This document shows, in pieces, positions 13,261 through 21,782 of a DNA stretch of 35,249 bases. Made by a program: the position numbers and the translations under genes. The notes beneath the pieces are model-generated. The model saw only the letters and a program-made list of their open reading frames with translations, was not told the origin of the DNA and did not search any database. The DNA is taken from IMG/VR virus record IMGVR_UViG_3300044620_000348, positions 1-35,249 of that record; one strand, written 5' to 3'. This DNA comes from a virus. Numbering within the stretch: position 1 is the stretch's first letter; each line of letters starts with the position of its first letter.

Positions 13261-15820
13261 GATTATTTACAAAGCCAATGCGCAAGGCCTTGAAGCTGCG
13301 GTCGGCAAGATAACTCAGACCAATGACGAACTGGTAAAAGGCGCAACGGAAACCTCGAAGAAGGTGGCCGATGAGTTCAAGAAGATAGGCGGTGCTGCGG
13401 CTGCTGCCTTTGGGAGCCAGCAAGTGAAGGCTGCATTGGACCAGCTCAACAAAGAATCGGACAAGCTAACCACTAACTTGAAGGAATTGCAGAAGGAGCA
13501 AGTGCTTCTTGTGGCTTCCGGCAATCGCGTGAGCAAGGCTTATCAGGACAATGTGAAAGCTCAACAGGTATTGAAGGTGCAGATTAGCCAGGTGAATGCG
13601 GAGCAGAAAGAATTGAACAACACCTTTGGCCAGACGGAAGAGAAGCAGAAGAGCCTGACAGGACAGCTCAGAGCATTGAAGCAAGAGCTCGCACAGCTTG
13701 AGACACAGGGCAAAGAGAACACTGATGAGTTCAATAATTTGTTATTTGCAGCGGCAAGGCTCGAAGATCAGATTGGAGATACAAGAGAGCGAGTGCGAGT
13801 GCTGGCATCGGACACGTTCAAGTTCGATGCGGCGGTAGGCGCAACGCAAGCACTGGCATCAGGCTTTGAGGTTGCGCAAGGTGCGGCTGCGTTGTTCGGT
13901 TCGGAAGGTAAGGAGTTGCAGGAAGTTATTGCCAAGACAACGGCTGTGACTGCCATCGCTAACGGTGTGAATGATCTTGCCCAGCAGATAACAGGACAAG
14001 GCGCATTGAAGCTTGCATTGCTTGCGGCAGGGCAGAAGGCGGTTGCTGTTGCCACTGCCATCAGCACCGGAGCAATCAGCGCATTCAGAGTGGCATTAGC
14101 TGCGACTGGCATTGGCTTGTTTGTGACAGGGATCGCTTTGCTTGTGGACCGATTGAGGGATGCGGCGGCGAATCAAGCGAGCTTTAATCGCAGTTTGGAA
14201 CTATCCAAGCAAGCTGCCGACAGTTCACGAAAGGCAATTAAAGAGTTACGAGATAGCCAGCTGGATGCTGCGATTAAGATTAAGATTGCTAATGGTGAGT
14301 TATCACAAGAGGAGGCTGATCGTAATCAGCAGATTGCTGAGAGAAATAAACTATTTCAAGATAACTTAAAACTTGAAGTTGCTGCCCAGACTGTTGCATT
14401 AAGAGAACAAAAGCGATTATCTGCTGAGCTTGCAAAGGCAAGAATTGCGGACCAAAGAGATGCAGCAAGGACAGGACAACAAGTTGAGAGCGAACAGACA
14501 AAATCACTTGAAGCGCAATTAGCAATTCAAGAATCTAATATCAAAGCGAGCCAAGATAGAATCAAGGCAAATAGAATAGAAACAGGACTTGAAATTCAAG
14601 GCATCAACAATGTATTTGCAGCTGAAGAAAACGCCAAGCGAAAGGAAGAAGCAGATAAGCGATCTAAGGAAGCAGCAGACCGTGCTAAGGCTGATGCGGA
14701 GGCAATAGCCAAAGCCGAGCGTGATACCTTCAACACATTGCGCCAAGAGACAGCAGCATTGCAGATTGATTTCGATAAGCAAGTGGCAGAGGAGCGCAAG
14801 AAGAATGAGGCGAAGCTTCAGGTTGAACTTGCTGATCTTGCGGACACATCTTTGCAGACACAGCTTGACACTCGCATCGCATTCTTGCAAAGGCTGGAGA
14901 TCCAGGAAGGCACATCGCTGGATAGAAGGATAAACATCATCGAGCTGGAAGCAAAGAAGCGGCAGGATAACATTCGCAATACTGTTGATGATACAGCGAA
15001 GGCAAATGCACTGATTCTTTTAGATGAGGAGCAGACTCAAGAAGCAATCCGAGCTGAGCGTAAGAAGTCAACTGAAGAAGCAATTAATGATGCTTTAGAA
15101 ATCGCTCAAGCAACAGCTGATGTATTTGGTAAAATAATAGAATTGCAAGGGGCTCAGTCGGCGGTTCGCATTGAGCAAATCAATGCAGCAAGTCAAGCCG
15201 AAAAGGAGGCTATTGAGAGCACCACACTAAGCGAAGAAAATAAACAGCGCAAGCTCGAAGCTTTACGCATAAGAACAGAGCAAAAGATTGCAGCTGAGAA
15301 GCGAAGACAAGCAGCCGCAGATAAGGCTGCTGCAATCTTTACTGCTGTGATAAACACCGCTGCTGAGGTTACAAAGAACATTGCCAATCCTGTACTTGCT
15401 GCCATCACTGCTGCGGCTGGACTTGCACAGATTGCCATCATATCTGCACAGCCAATCCCTAAGTTCAAAAAGGGTGGACCGGTAGGCGGCAGAAGCCATG
15501 AGGCTGGAGGTACATTGATTGAGGCTGAGCGTGGCGAGTATGTGGTGAACAAGAGCTCAGTGGCACGCCATCGACAAGCATTGGATGCAATGAACACATC
15601 AAGTGCTGCATTCAGGAAGTTCATCGATGAGAAGTATGTGCGTCCTGCCATCGCTGGCTATGCTATGAACAGCAAGCGTGACGGCATCACAGTCAATGCA
15701 TCACTGAACAGCAAGAGCATGGAGCGTGAGTTGAAAGGATTGCGGAAGGATATGCGAAACAAGAACACAGTAATCAATTTTAACGGCAGCGATTCGCGAT
15801 ACTCATGGCAGCAGAATTGA
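13241..15820 (+). CDS. Tape measure protein
   Basis: The 859-aa protein has long coiled-coil stretches (about 60-200 and 310-640), an Ala/Gly-rich middle with a membrane-type segment (ALAATGIGLFVTGIALL), a second hydrophobic stretch near 695-735, and the end signature KFKKGGPVGG...GEYVVNKSSVARH seen in many tape measures. It sets tail length and may help open the host membrane. At about 1.5 angstrom per residue it predicts a tail near 130 nm, typical of a siphovirus. It directly follows the frameshifted chaperones. Confidence 0.9.
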   Translation: MAQAEVEIIYKANAQGLEAAVGKITQTNDELVKGATETSKKVADEFKKIGGAAAAAFGSQQVKAALDQLNKESDKLTTNLKELQKEQVLLVASGNRVSKAYQDNVKAQQVLKVQISQVNAEQKELNNTFGQTEEKQKSLTGQLRALKQELAQLETQGKENTDEFNNLLFAAARLEDQIGDTRERVRVLASDTFKFDAAVGATQALASGFEVAQGAAALFGSEGKELQEVIAKTTAVTAIANGVNDLAQQITGQGALKLALLAAGQKAVAVATAISTGAISAFRVALAATGIGLFVTGIALLVDRLRDAAANQASFNRSLELSKQAADSSRKAIKELRDSQLDAAIKIKIANGELSQEEADRNQQIAERNKLFQDNLKLEVAAQTVALREQKRLSAELAKARIADQRDAARTGQQVESEQTKSLEAQLAIQESNIKASQDRIKANRIETGLEIQGINNVFAAEENAKRKEEADKRSKEAADRAKADAEAIAKAERDTFNTLRQETAALQIDFDKQVAEERKKNEAKLQVELADLADTSLQTQLDTRIAFLQRLEIQEGTSLDRRINIIELEAKKRQDNIRNTVDDTAKANALILLDEEQTQEAIRAERKKSTEEAINDALEIAQATADVFGKIIELQGAQSAVRIEQINAASQAEKEAIESTTLSEENKQRKLEALRIRTEQKIAAEKRRQAAADKAAAIFTAVINTAAEVTKNIANPVLAAITAAAGLAQIAIISAQPIPKFKKGGPVGGRSHEAGGTLIEAERGEYVVNKSSVARHRQALDAMNTSSAAFRKFIDEKYVRPAIAGYAMNSKRDGITVNASLNSKSMERELKGLRKDMRNKNTVINFNGSDSRYSWQQN

Positions 15821-17859
15821 AGTTTTTGATTGACGGCTTGGATAGGGGCCAGCCACTTAACCCGGAGGACTTTGGCATCAACATAACCGAGGACGATTCC
15901 ATTGGGGCGCGTATTGTTTCGTTTGATAATGAGCTAATCTTTGGCGGCGATGTTTTCACCTACCTATACACAAAGCTTGCAACAAGCGGATACTGCGAAC
16001 TGGTTCGCGTATCTGTTCAATATATTTGCGCATCAGGAACGTGGGAGCGATTGGTGGATGGGTACATTATTGCAACCGAGTGTATTTTTTCGCTTGATAA
16101 ATGTGAAGTCAAAACAAAGGTTTATGACGAAACATTCAGCACGAAGATTAACAACAACAAAGCGATTCCATTTGCTCTAAACCTAACCACATCAAAGAAC
16201 GGAGCGACAATAATTCCACCAACGAAACGCAAACTAAGAATGTTTACACCGTCAACAGGTGTAACTGATTCTGGAAACCCTACATTTGGTTATGCTATTT
16301 ATGATGTGTTTTCGCATTTAGTAGCTTGCATGAGTGATGGGCTTATTGATTTTGATTCAAATTATTTTTACTATGACCCAAGCACTACGCTTTTAATCAA
16401 CACCTTTGCATATACTACAGGGTTCCATATTAGAACAAAATCAAACGACCCTATATCTGCATCATTTGAAAACGTTTATAATGCTTTAAGGCAAAAGCTA
16501 AATCTTGGCATCGGCTTTGAAAAGCAAAGCAACGGCAGACCATTGTTAAGGGTTGAGCCTATTAGCTATTTTCAGCAATCGAATGCCTCGGCTAACCTTT
16601 ACGACCAGCCGGATATTGAAATGAAGTTTGATACATCAAGACTATATCAAGCTGCTGAATTTGGAAATCAATTGTTTTTAGAGCAAGGTCAATGTAATGG
16701 AGGAAGTACACCATGTGAATTTACGCAAACTGTATTTAGGGGATTCAGACCAGAAACATTTGGTTTTGCTGGAGAATGTAATACCTCAAATATTTTAAAG
16801 TTAAAAACTGATGAAGTAATATTTGACACCAATGTGATAGAAGATATTTTTGTTCATAGTTCTGAAAATTATGAAACAAACCCAGCGATAATACAAGTAC
16901 AATATTTTCCGATTACATTACCAACGCCTGATTATGTTTTTAGTGCAAGGAAATTTGACCCTTATAATTTTAATCAAAATATTTATAACGGTGATTTTAC
17001 TAATGACAATGTTTCGGCAAATTGGATTAATGGATATCCTAATACATTAAACTCTTTTTTGGGTGGCATAAGTCCATCGCAAACGATTTTTAATGTTCAA
17101 TCCGGTTTTGGTGTAAATTCAGATTTATATCTTTTCAATAATACCTTTTTTCAAGATATAAAAACAGCTAATGGTAATTATGCGGTATTCTTAAATGAAA
17201 TCACTGATAACGGAAATAATTTCACATTTGATGTTTACACCGTGCCAGCGGCTGGCATTTATTCATTTAGTGCTTTAATGATTTGGGAAGAGGTTAGAGA
17301 TGGTACGCCACCGTTTAACATAGACCCTAATGAATGGGGTAGGCAAATAAAGCTGCGCATTGAGCATTATGATTCAGCTGGCACTGCTATTGGATTTCAA
17401 ACATCAGATGCAGTTACATTAAGCAAAACAAAGAATTGGAGAGAAATATTAAACTACACCATTGTATGTAATACAGGCGATAAGGTTGTAGTTAATTGCT
17501 ATACGCAGCGTGTATTCTTTACGCCATTTGATAACCTACAAAGATTTTTAGATAACTGGACATTTCCTGAAGGTTTTAAGCAATCCTATTTCAGTGGATT
17601 CGGTCAACCTTTTGGATTGCCTAATGAACTACAGCCCGTTGACATCAACGATGTGCAAGCCTACTTATACAAGTTCAACAGGCCCCTCACGATGGCCGAG
17701 ATAAACGCCATCACAAGCGAGACATCGAAGCCAATCTTATTGGGTCGGAAAGATGATGCGCTTGCGGTTTCTCCGACCTACATTAAAAACATTCAGATTG
17801 AATCAGTGATGCGCAAGAATGCGCAATTCGAACTAAGATCCAATAAGCTACTGCCATGA
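15805..17859 (+). CDS. Large tail protein, probably distal tail or baseplate-like
   Basis: The 684-aa protein follows the tape measure with a 16-nt overlap, the usual place of distal-tail and tail-associated proteins. The N-terminal ~130 residues look like a tail-ring domain (ELKFLIDGLDRGQP, then EDFGINITEDDSIGAR). The centre, roughly 135-610, is beta-rich with a probable carbohydrate-binding-like module (NDNVSANWINGYPN to NCYTQRVFF). Bases about 16200-17600 are visibly richer in A/T than the two ends, suggesting a module gained by exchange. Exact homology is not recognised. Confidence 0.7.
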   Translation: MAAELKFLIDGLDRGQPLNPEDFGINITEDDSIGARIVSFDNELIFGGDVFTYLYTKLATSGYCELVRVSVQYICASGTWERLVDGYIIATECIFSLDKCEVKTKVYDETFSTKINNNKAIPFALNLTTSKNGATIIPPTKRKLRMFTPSTGVTDSGNPTFGYAIYDVFSHLVACMSDGLIDFDSNYFYYDPSTTLLINTFAYTTGFHIRTKSNDPISASFENVYNALRQKLNLGIGFEKQSNGRPLLRVEPISYFQQSNASANLYDQPDIEMKFDTSRLYQAAEFGNQLFLEQGQCNGGSTPCEFTQTVFRGFRPETFGFAGECNTSNILKLKTDEVIFDTNVIEDIFVHSSENYETNPAIIQVQYFPITLPTPDYVFSARKFDPYNFNQNIYNGDFTNDNVSANWINGYPNTLNSFLGGISPSQTIFNVQSGFGVNSDLYLFNNTFFQDIKTANGNYAVFLNEITDNGNNFTFDVYTVPAAGIYSFSALMIWEEVRDGTPPFNIDPNEWGRQIKLRIEHYDSAGTAIGFQTSDAVTLSKTKNWREILNYTIVCNTGDKVVVNCYTQRVFFTPFDNLQRFLDNWTFPEGFKQSYFSGFGQPFGLPNELQPVDINDVQAYLYKFNRPLTMAEINAITSETSKPILLGRKDDALAVSPTYIKNIQIESVMRKNAQFELRSNKLLP

Positions 17860-19487
17860 GTTATACCTCGATACCTAATCAACCTATAATCTTCAATTCT
17901 ATTCTGCCTGAAGGCTGCGAGGGCTGTGGCTCGGAGTATTCACAGCTCGTTGACTTTAACGACCAGTTGTTCTGGCAGCTCGACTTAGGCGTTTGCGGCT
18001 CGGTTAAATTTGACACTCAAATTGTTTTTGGTGATTGGACGCAATCGGGCAGCACGATAACGGGAACGGGAAACGCGGGCGGCTATGTTAAGACATTTTT
18101 GAAATATGAGCTTGTACGTAATTTTAGAATAACAGTAACAATAGACACTTATAACAGCGGAACATTGACAGTTGGAACGCTGGTAGGCACAACTGTGAAT
18201 TTATCCGCACCGGGTACGCATACTTTTATAATCGAAAATTATGACGGGACAAGCCCAGCAATTGCGTTCTTTTTCGTTGGCGCGTCTGGAGATGAATTCG
18301 ATGGCACGTTCACTGTTGACCAAGTTGAAACGTTAGCGAATGGGTTATTATTATTTACGGGCTTAGTGGATGCGCAAACCCTTGCGATAGTTAAAAGGTT
18401 TGAACCTGTTCTAACTTTAAGGGATAACTATTTAACGGTTGCAATCAACATGGCCGATTACGAAATCGAGCCGGGCTGCTATCGGTTAGCGATTGCGGAC
18501 TATTGCACAAACACTTGCGGACAATATTTCATTTACAACCCGTTCTTTAATGGTCCGTCCTTAGCAAGCGGCTGGACTTCGAACCCAATTGTTGGGTCAA
18601 CAAATTGGACGGTAGGTAATGGCGAGGCAGCGATTGAATTATCAGGTACGAACTCAACCGAGTTGGTAAGTGTTACGGAGTTGTGCGAGGATAAGGATTA
18701 CTACATCACAATCGTTGTAGATACCATTGTCAACTGCACACTTGAGCTGCAAGTTGACGGCATCATATACGGCCCTACAATAACAACGGCAGGCACGTAT
18801 AGCTTTCTTATAACGCCAACAACAAACGGCGCGGTTAGCTTACTTGGAACATCGATAAGCGGTACGCGAAATGAGATAATCGTTACCAAGATAACCGTGC
18901 AAGGTGATAAAAACTATGCAGTCTACGATATGTACAGCGACCTAATCAGCGTAGGTGATTTCTCAGACGATTGCAAGTTCTTCAAGCTTGAAGGCTGTAA
19001 TGCGGAGAATCAATTCGGCCTCGCATTCAATGGCACATCGTTCTTGCCTGGCATCCGTTTGGAGGGCCGAAGATTCAGAGCTCAGTACAACTCGGATGTG
19101 GACTTGTTCAGATATGCAAGCGGCAAGGCTGTGACATCCTATGCGGATATTCGCAAGCGTGTGTCCTTCTTCTTTGGCCAATTGCCTGAATACGTATTCG
19201 ACTTCCTTTCGATTATCACGTACTTCGACAATTTGTATGTGAATGGAGATTTGTACTCACCAGCTGAGGCTGACTTCCCAGACATTGAGTACAACGATGC
19301 TAATGACCTCGGCTCGATCACCATCGACTTGTATAAAAAGAACGACAGGGTGCGTAAGACTGTTTGTACGGCAGCCGATGCGAACTGCCTACCTTCGATA
19401 TTGGATTTGGATACTGAGCCGTTTATATTGGCTCAGGATGGCGATCGCTTGCTAACACAAGATAACATCAATTTGTATCAAGAATAA
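17856..19487 (+). CDS. Minor tail protein with beta-sandwich insertions
   Basis: The 543-aa protein overlaps the preceding gene by 4 nt. Two segments, about 50-160 and 240-350, read like carbohydrate-binding-type beta-sandwiches (GTHTFIIENYDG; GTYSFLITPTTNG) set into a cysteine-bearing scaffold (EGCEGCGSEY, EPGCYRLAIADYC). The C-terminus, ILAQDGDRLLTQDNIN, is a short 'LLTQD' repeat also found in the alternative frame after the capsid gene. It probably lies at the tail tip and contacts host glycans; this is an inference from architecture and position. Confidence 0.65.
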   Translation: MSYTSIPNQPIIFNSILPEGCEGCGSEYSQLVDFNDQLFWQLDLGVCGSVKFDTQIVFGDWTQSGSTITGTGNAGGYVKTFLKYELVRNFRITVTIDTYNSGTLTVGTLVGTTVNLSAPGTHTFIIENYDGTSPAIAFFFVGASGDEFDGTFTVDQVETLANGLLLFTGLVDAQTLAIVKRFEPVLTLRDNYLTVAINMADYEIEPGCYRLAIADYCTNTCGQYFIYNPFFNGPSLASGWTSNPIVGSTNWTVGNGEAAIELSGTNSTELVSVTELCEDKDYYITIVVDTIVNCTLELQVDGIIYGPTITTAGTYSFLITPTTNGAVSLLGTSISGTRNEIIVTKITVQGDKNYAVYDMYSDLISVGDFSDDCKFFKLEGCNAENQFGLAFNGTSFLPGIRLEGRRFRAQYNSDVDLFRYASGKAVTSYADIRKRVSFFFGQLPEYVFDFLSIITYFDNLYVNGDLYSPAEADFPDIEYNDANDLGSITIDLYKKNDRVRKTVCTAADANCLPSILDLDTEPFILAQDGDRLLTQDNINLYQE

Positions 19488-19500
19488 ATTCGTATATTTG
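19472..19500 (+). promoter_or_regulatory. Promoter of the tail-tube gene
   Basis: TTTG at 19472-19475 and TATATTTG at 19493-19500 lie 17 nt apart, within the range for Bacteroidetes promoters. It overlaps the end of the upstream gene and would give a leader of about 75 nt that contains the structured element at 19512-19578. Confidence 0.7.
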
Positions 19501-19511
19501 CACAGATCATC

Positions 19512-19578
19512 ATAGAGACGTAGGACTTAGTGAGCCATCCTATTCAACTGGCATCACACCAACAAATTAAATCTCTAT
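19512..19578 (+). promoter_or_regulatory. Structured 5' leader with pseudoknot (tail-tube gene)
   Basis: ATAGAGA (19512-19518) pairs with TCTCTAT (19572-19578), which ends 3 nt before ATG 19582. Inside, TAGGA (19521-19525) pairs with TCCTA (19538-19542), while GTGAGCC in its loop (19530-19536) pairs with GGCATCAC (19550-19557, one bulge). That is an H-type pseudoknot with loops of 4, 1 and 7 nt. The capsid leader at 26091-26170 has the same architecture with different sequence. Its role may be translation control or mRNA stability. Confidence 0.6.
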
Positions 19579-19581
19579 ACT

Positions 19582-20121
19582 ATGGCTTGTGTAAGCTACT
19601 GCGACTCTTCGCTACTTGATCACAACTTAGTAAACTGCAACGAATACAAGCTCGGTGGCGTGTCTGCTATCTTAGTTGGTGCCTGCGGTACGGAATTGGT
19701 TGACCCTTCAGATGCGGTTGAAGTTGACGCGCTTATTACAGCCGGTACAGCTAAACTCATCGAAGACATCCGTTTCGCTCTACCTGCTGGCTCACCTGTG
19801 ACTGTTGACAGCCCAATCGGCTGCGGTACTGCGATTCGTATCAACGAAGACCGTACTGCAACCTTGTTTGATGCAAACGTAACTGACGAGAACAATACTT
19901 TCTGGAATGATGTAAACAACCGCCGCATTGCATGGATACTTGCGTACATGTGCGACAGCGGAAAGGTGATCTACATAAACCCTCCGGTTGGTATTACTAC
20001 CTCAGCGAACTTCATCTTGCCTGAGCAGAACAATGAATTGCAGCGTTACGAAGTGACGTTTTCATGGCGTGACAAGAATATCCCTGCACAATACGATGCC
20101 CCTGCTGGTATCTTTGGATAA
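19582..20121 (+). CDS. Probable major tail tube protein
   Basis: The 179-aa beta-rich protein (ALPAGSPVTVDSPIG, RTATLFDANVTDEN, ELQRYEVTFSWRDKN) has the size and composition of a siphovirus tail tube subunit. Supporting context is its own strong promoter and structured leader, shared in type only with the capsid gene; the tube and capsid proteins are normally the two most abundant virion proteins. Its stop overlaps the start of a glycosyltransferase gene by 1 nt, so the tube is a natural candidate for glycosylation. I cannot confirm the fold by sequence alone. Confidence 0.65.
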   Translation: MACVSYCDSSLLDHNLVNCNEYKLGGVSAILVGACGTELVDPSDAVEVDALITAGTAKLIEDIRFALPAGSPVTVDSPIGCGTAIRINEDRTATLFDANVTDENNTFWNDVNNRRIAWILAYMCDSGKVIYINPPVGITTSANFILPEQNNELQRYEVTFSWRDKNIPAQYDAPAGIFG

Positions 20122-21044
20122 TGGATAGTCAAACCAACAAAGAAAGCCAGAGCACTGCATCGAAGGGTGTGGTGCTCATGGCATTTGGGAAGCACGTTTA
20201 TTACGGTGCTGCATACAATCTTGCCTATTCAATCAAGAGATTCAATAAGGACATTGAGATTGCCTGCATCATTGATAAGGTAGATGAAATGATGAGGTAT
20301 GCACCAGACCTTATTGATGTGGTGGATTGCATCATTGACATCAAGCCGGAACACATGTACACCAATGGCAAGCTTGATCCAGGCAAGGCGAAGGTGTTCC
20401 TTTACGATTATCTGCCATTTGAAAACAACATCTACTTAGATGTCGATGCAGTGGCATTGAAAGACATTCAGCCCATGATTGACGAACTGATTGCATTTGG
20501 CAAGCCATATGCGTCTCACATCATGGGCTACCATACAATAGACAAAGGCAACAAGATTGAATCAATGGTGTGGGCCTATGCAGATGATATTTGGGAGCGT
20601 TATGGCTTGAGCGAAACAACTGTTCTGCCTGCCATCAATAGCTCCATCCAGTTCATTCAGATTAGCCCAAAAGCACATGCGCTTTATAAGATTGCGCAAG
20701 ACTACTATGTCAACAATCAGATTCCTGTTAAGCAGTTAAGGTTTCAGTGGGGCGGCGGCCAGCCTGATGAGCTGTACATGAACATCGCATTGGCAAAGTT
20801 GGAGATGGATCCTGCGACAAGTTGCGAATATGTTCACATCACAACAAAGCGAGGCTTGTCAATTACTGGAGTGACAGAGCAATACTATCTGCAATCATAC
20901 TTTGGTGGGCAAGGCTTCACGCCAAACTTTTACGTTGAATGGCTCGACAGATTGATGAGATCATGGATGAGCGAAAAGGGCAAGATTCACAAGTATTTGA
21001 TTAAAAGAATTGTTTCAAGCAAGCACGTTGAAGCTAAACGATGA
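20121..21044 (+). CDS. Glycosyltransferase, GT-A type with DxD motif
   Basis: The 307-aa protein starts near VVLMAFGKHVYYGAAYNLAY, a nucleotide-sugar-binding start as in GT8-like enzymes. Asp107-Val-Asp109 in NNIYLDVDAVAL supplies the metal-binding DxD. Later GGGQPDELYMNIAL resembles the acceptor/donor region of such enzymes. It is wedged between the probable tail tube and the portal genes in the virion operon, coupled to both the tube and the next glycosyltransferase (ATGA). It most likely modifies a virion protein; host surface modification is the alternative. Confidence 0.75.
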   Translation: MDSQTNKESQSTASKGVVLMAFGKHVYYGAAYNLAYSIKRFNKDIEIACIIDKVDEMMRYAPDLIDVVDCIIDIKPEHMYTNGKLDPGKAKVFLYDYLPFENNIYLDVDAVALKDIQPMIDELIAFGKPYASHIMGYHTIDKGNKIESMVWAYADDIWERYGLSETTVLPAINSSIQFIQISPKAHALYKIAQDYYVNNQIPVKQLRFQWGGGQPDELYMNIALAKLEMDPATSCEYVHITTKRGLSITGVTEQYYLQSYFGGQGFTPNFYVEWLDRLMRSWMSEKGKIHKYLIKRIVSSKHVEAKR

Positions 21045-21715
21045 GCATTGAAGTAAACATAGCAATTCAAAAGCATCGGGTATCTGTTGCGGAGAAGCTA
21101 ATCGACTCGCTTAACAAGCAGATCGTGAAGCCTGATTTGATTACTCTAATACTGCAAGGATTCAAGCATGAATTCAAAAGCGATATAGAGCTCAACTATG
21201 TTTACAACAGCGAGAACAAAGGATCTGCTGAAAGGTTAAAGCATACCGGTGATGATATCAATTTGATTATCGATGATGACTTTGTGCCATATCCGAACTA
21301 CATCGAAGTAGCGTTGCAAGGCTTAGAAAGAAATCCTAATGCTTTTTGTTCATTCTGGGGCTATCAGGTAATCAAAGCCAACACGTGGACCAAAGGCATT
21401 CACAACATCGACTGCTATAAAAAGTATTATCAGGACATCAAGTGTAAAATGCTTGGAGTAGGCTTGTCTATTTGGGATGAGTCAAAGCTTCGCCTTAAAG
21501 ATGTGGCATTTGAGTATAGTAACTATGTAGACGTTCAGCTTGGCGTATATTGCAAGGCTAACAACATTGACATGTTCAAGCTTGCACAACCTTTAAACCT
21601 TGTCAAGCATTATGACAATGCTGAGATTCAGCAAGGCTCTTTGTACAAAGGCCAAGCAAGCAACTCGAAATTGTTTCAATCAGAATACTTAAAACTCATA
21701 AGCGATGAAAAATAA
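21041..21715 (+). CDS. Second glycosyltransferase, GT2-like
   Basis: The 224-aa protein has a GT-A start (NIAIQKHRVSVAEKLIDSL), a middle LNYVYNSENKGSAERLKH and then INLIIDDDFVPYPNYIE, with Asp78-80 as the metal-binding motif in the style of GT2 enzymes. It is short and lacks an obvious membrane segment. The 4-nt overlap with the first glycosyltransferase suggests that the two act in sequence, for example adding a first and a second sugar to the same virion protein. Donor sugars cannot be told from the sequence. Confidence 0.7.
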   Translation: MSIEVNIAIQKHRVSVAEKLIDSLNKQIVKPDLITLILQGFKHEFKSDIELNYVYNSENKGSAERLKHTGDDINLIIDDDFVPYPNYIEVALQGLERNPNAFCSFWGYQVIKANTWTKGIHNIDCYKKYYQDIKCKMLGVGLSIWDESKLRLKDVAFEYSNYVDVQLGVYCKANNIDMFKLAQPLNLVKHYDNAEIQQGSLYKGQASNSKLFQSEYLKLISDEK

Positions 21716-21782
21716 CTTCTGCCGATCTAAGAGCTGCGGCTCGCACATCATAAACCAACCAACAACTAAAGCAGTTGCATAA
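21705..21782 (+). CDS. Possible 25-aa peptide linking the glycosyltransferase and portal genes
   Basis: ATG 21705, 11 nt before the glycosyltransferase stop, opens a peptide MKNNFCRSKSCGSH...TTKAVA that ends at TAA 21780-21782, whose last base is the A of the portal ATG (TAATG). It has two cysteines and a histidine. Perfect coupling at both ends argues for translation, at least as a ribosome ferry to the portal start. Its function is unknown, and chance cannot be excluded at this length. Confidence 0.4.
   Translation: MKNNFCRSKSCGSHIINQPTTKAVA

Noticed and set aside
15193-15651. Minus-strand frame of 152 aa opposite the tape measure
   Set aside because: It is produced by repetitive Ala codons of the tape measure; no independent support.
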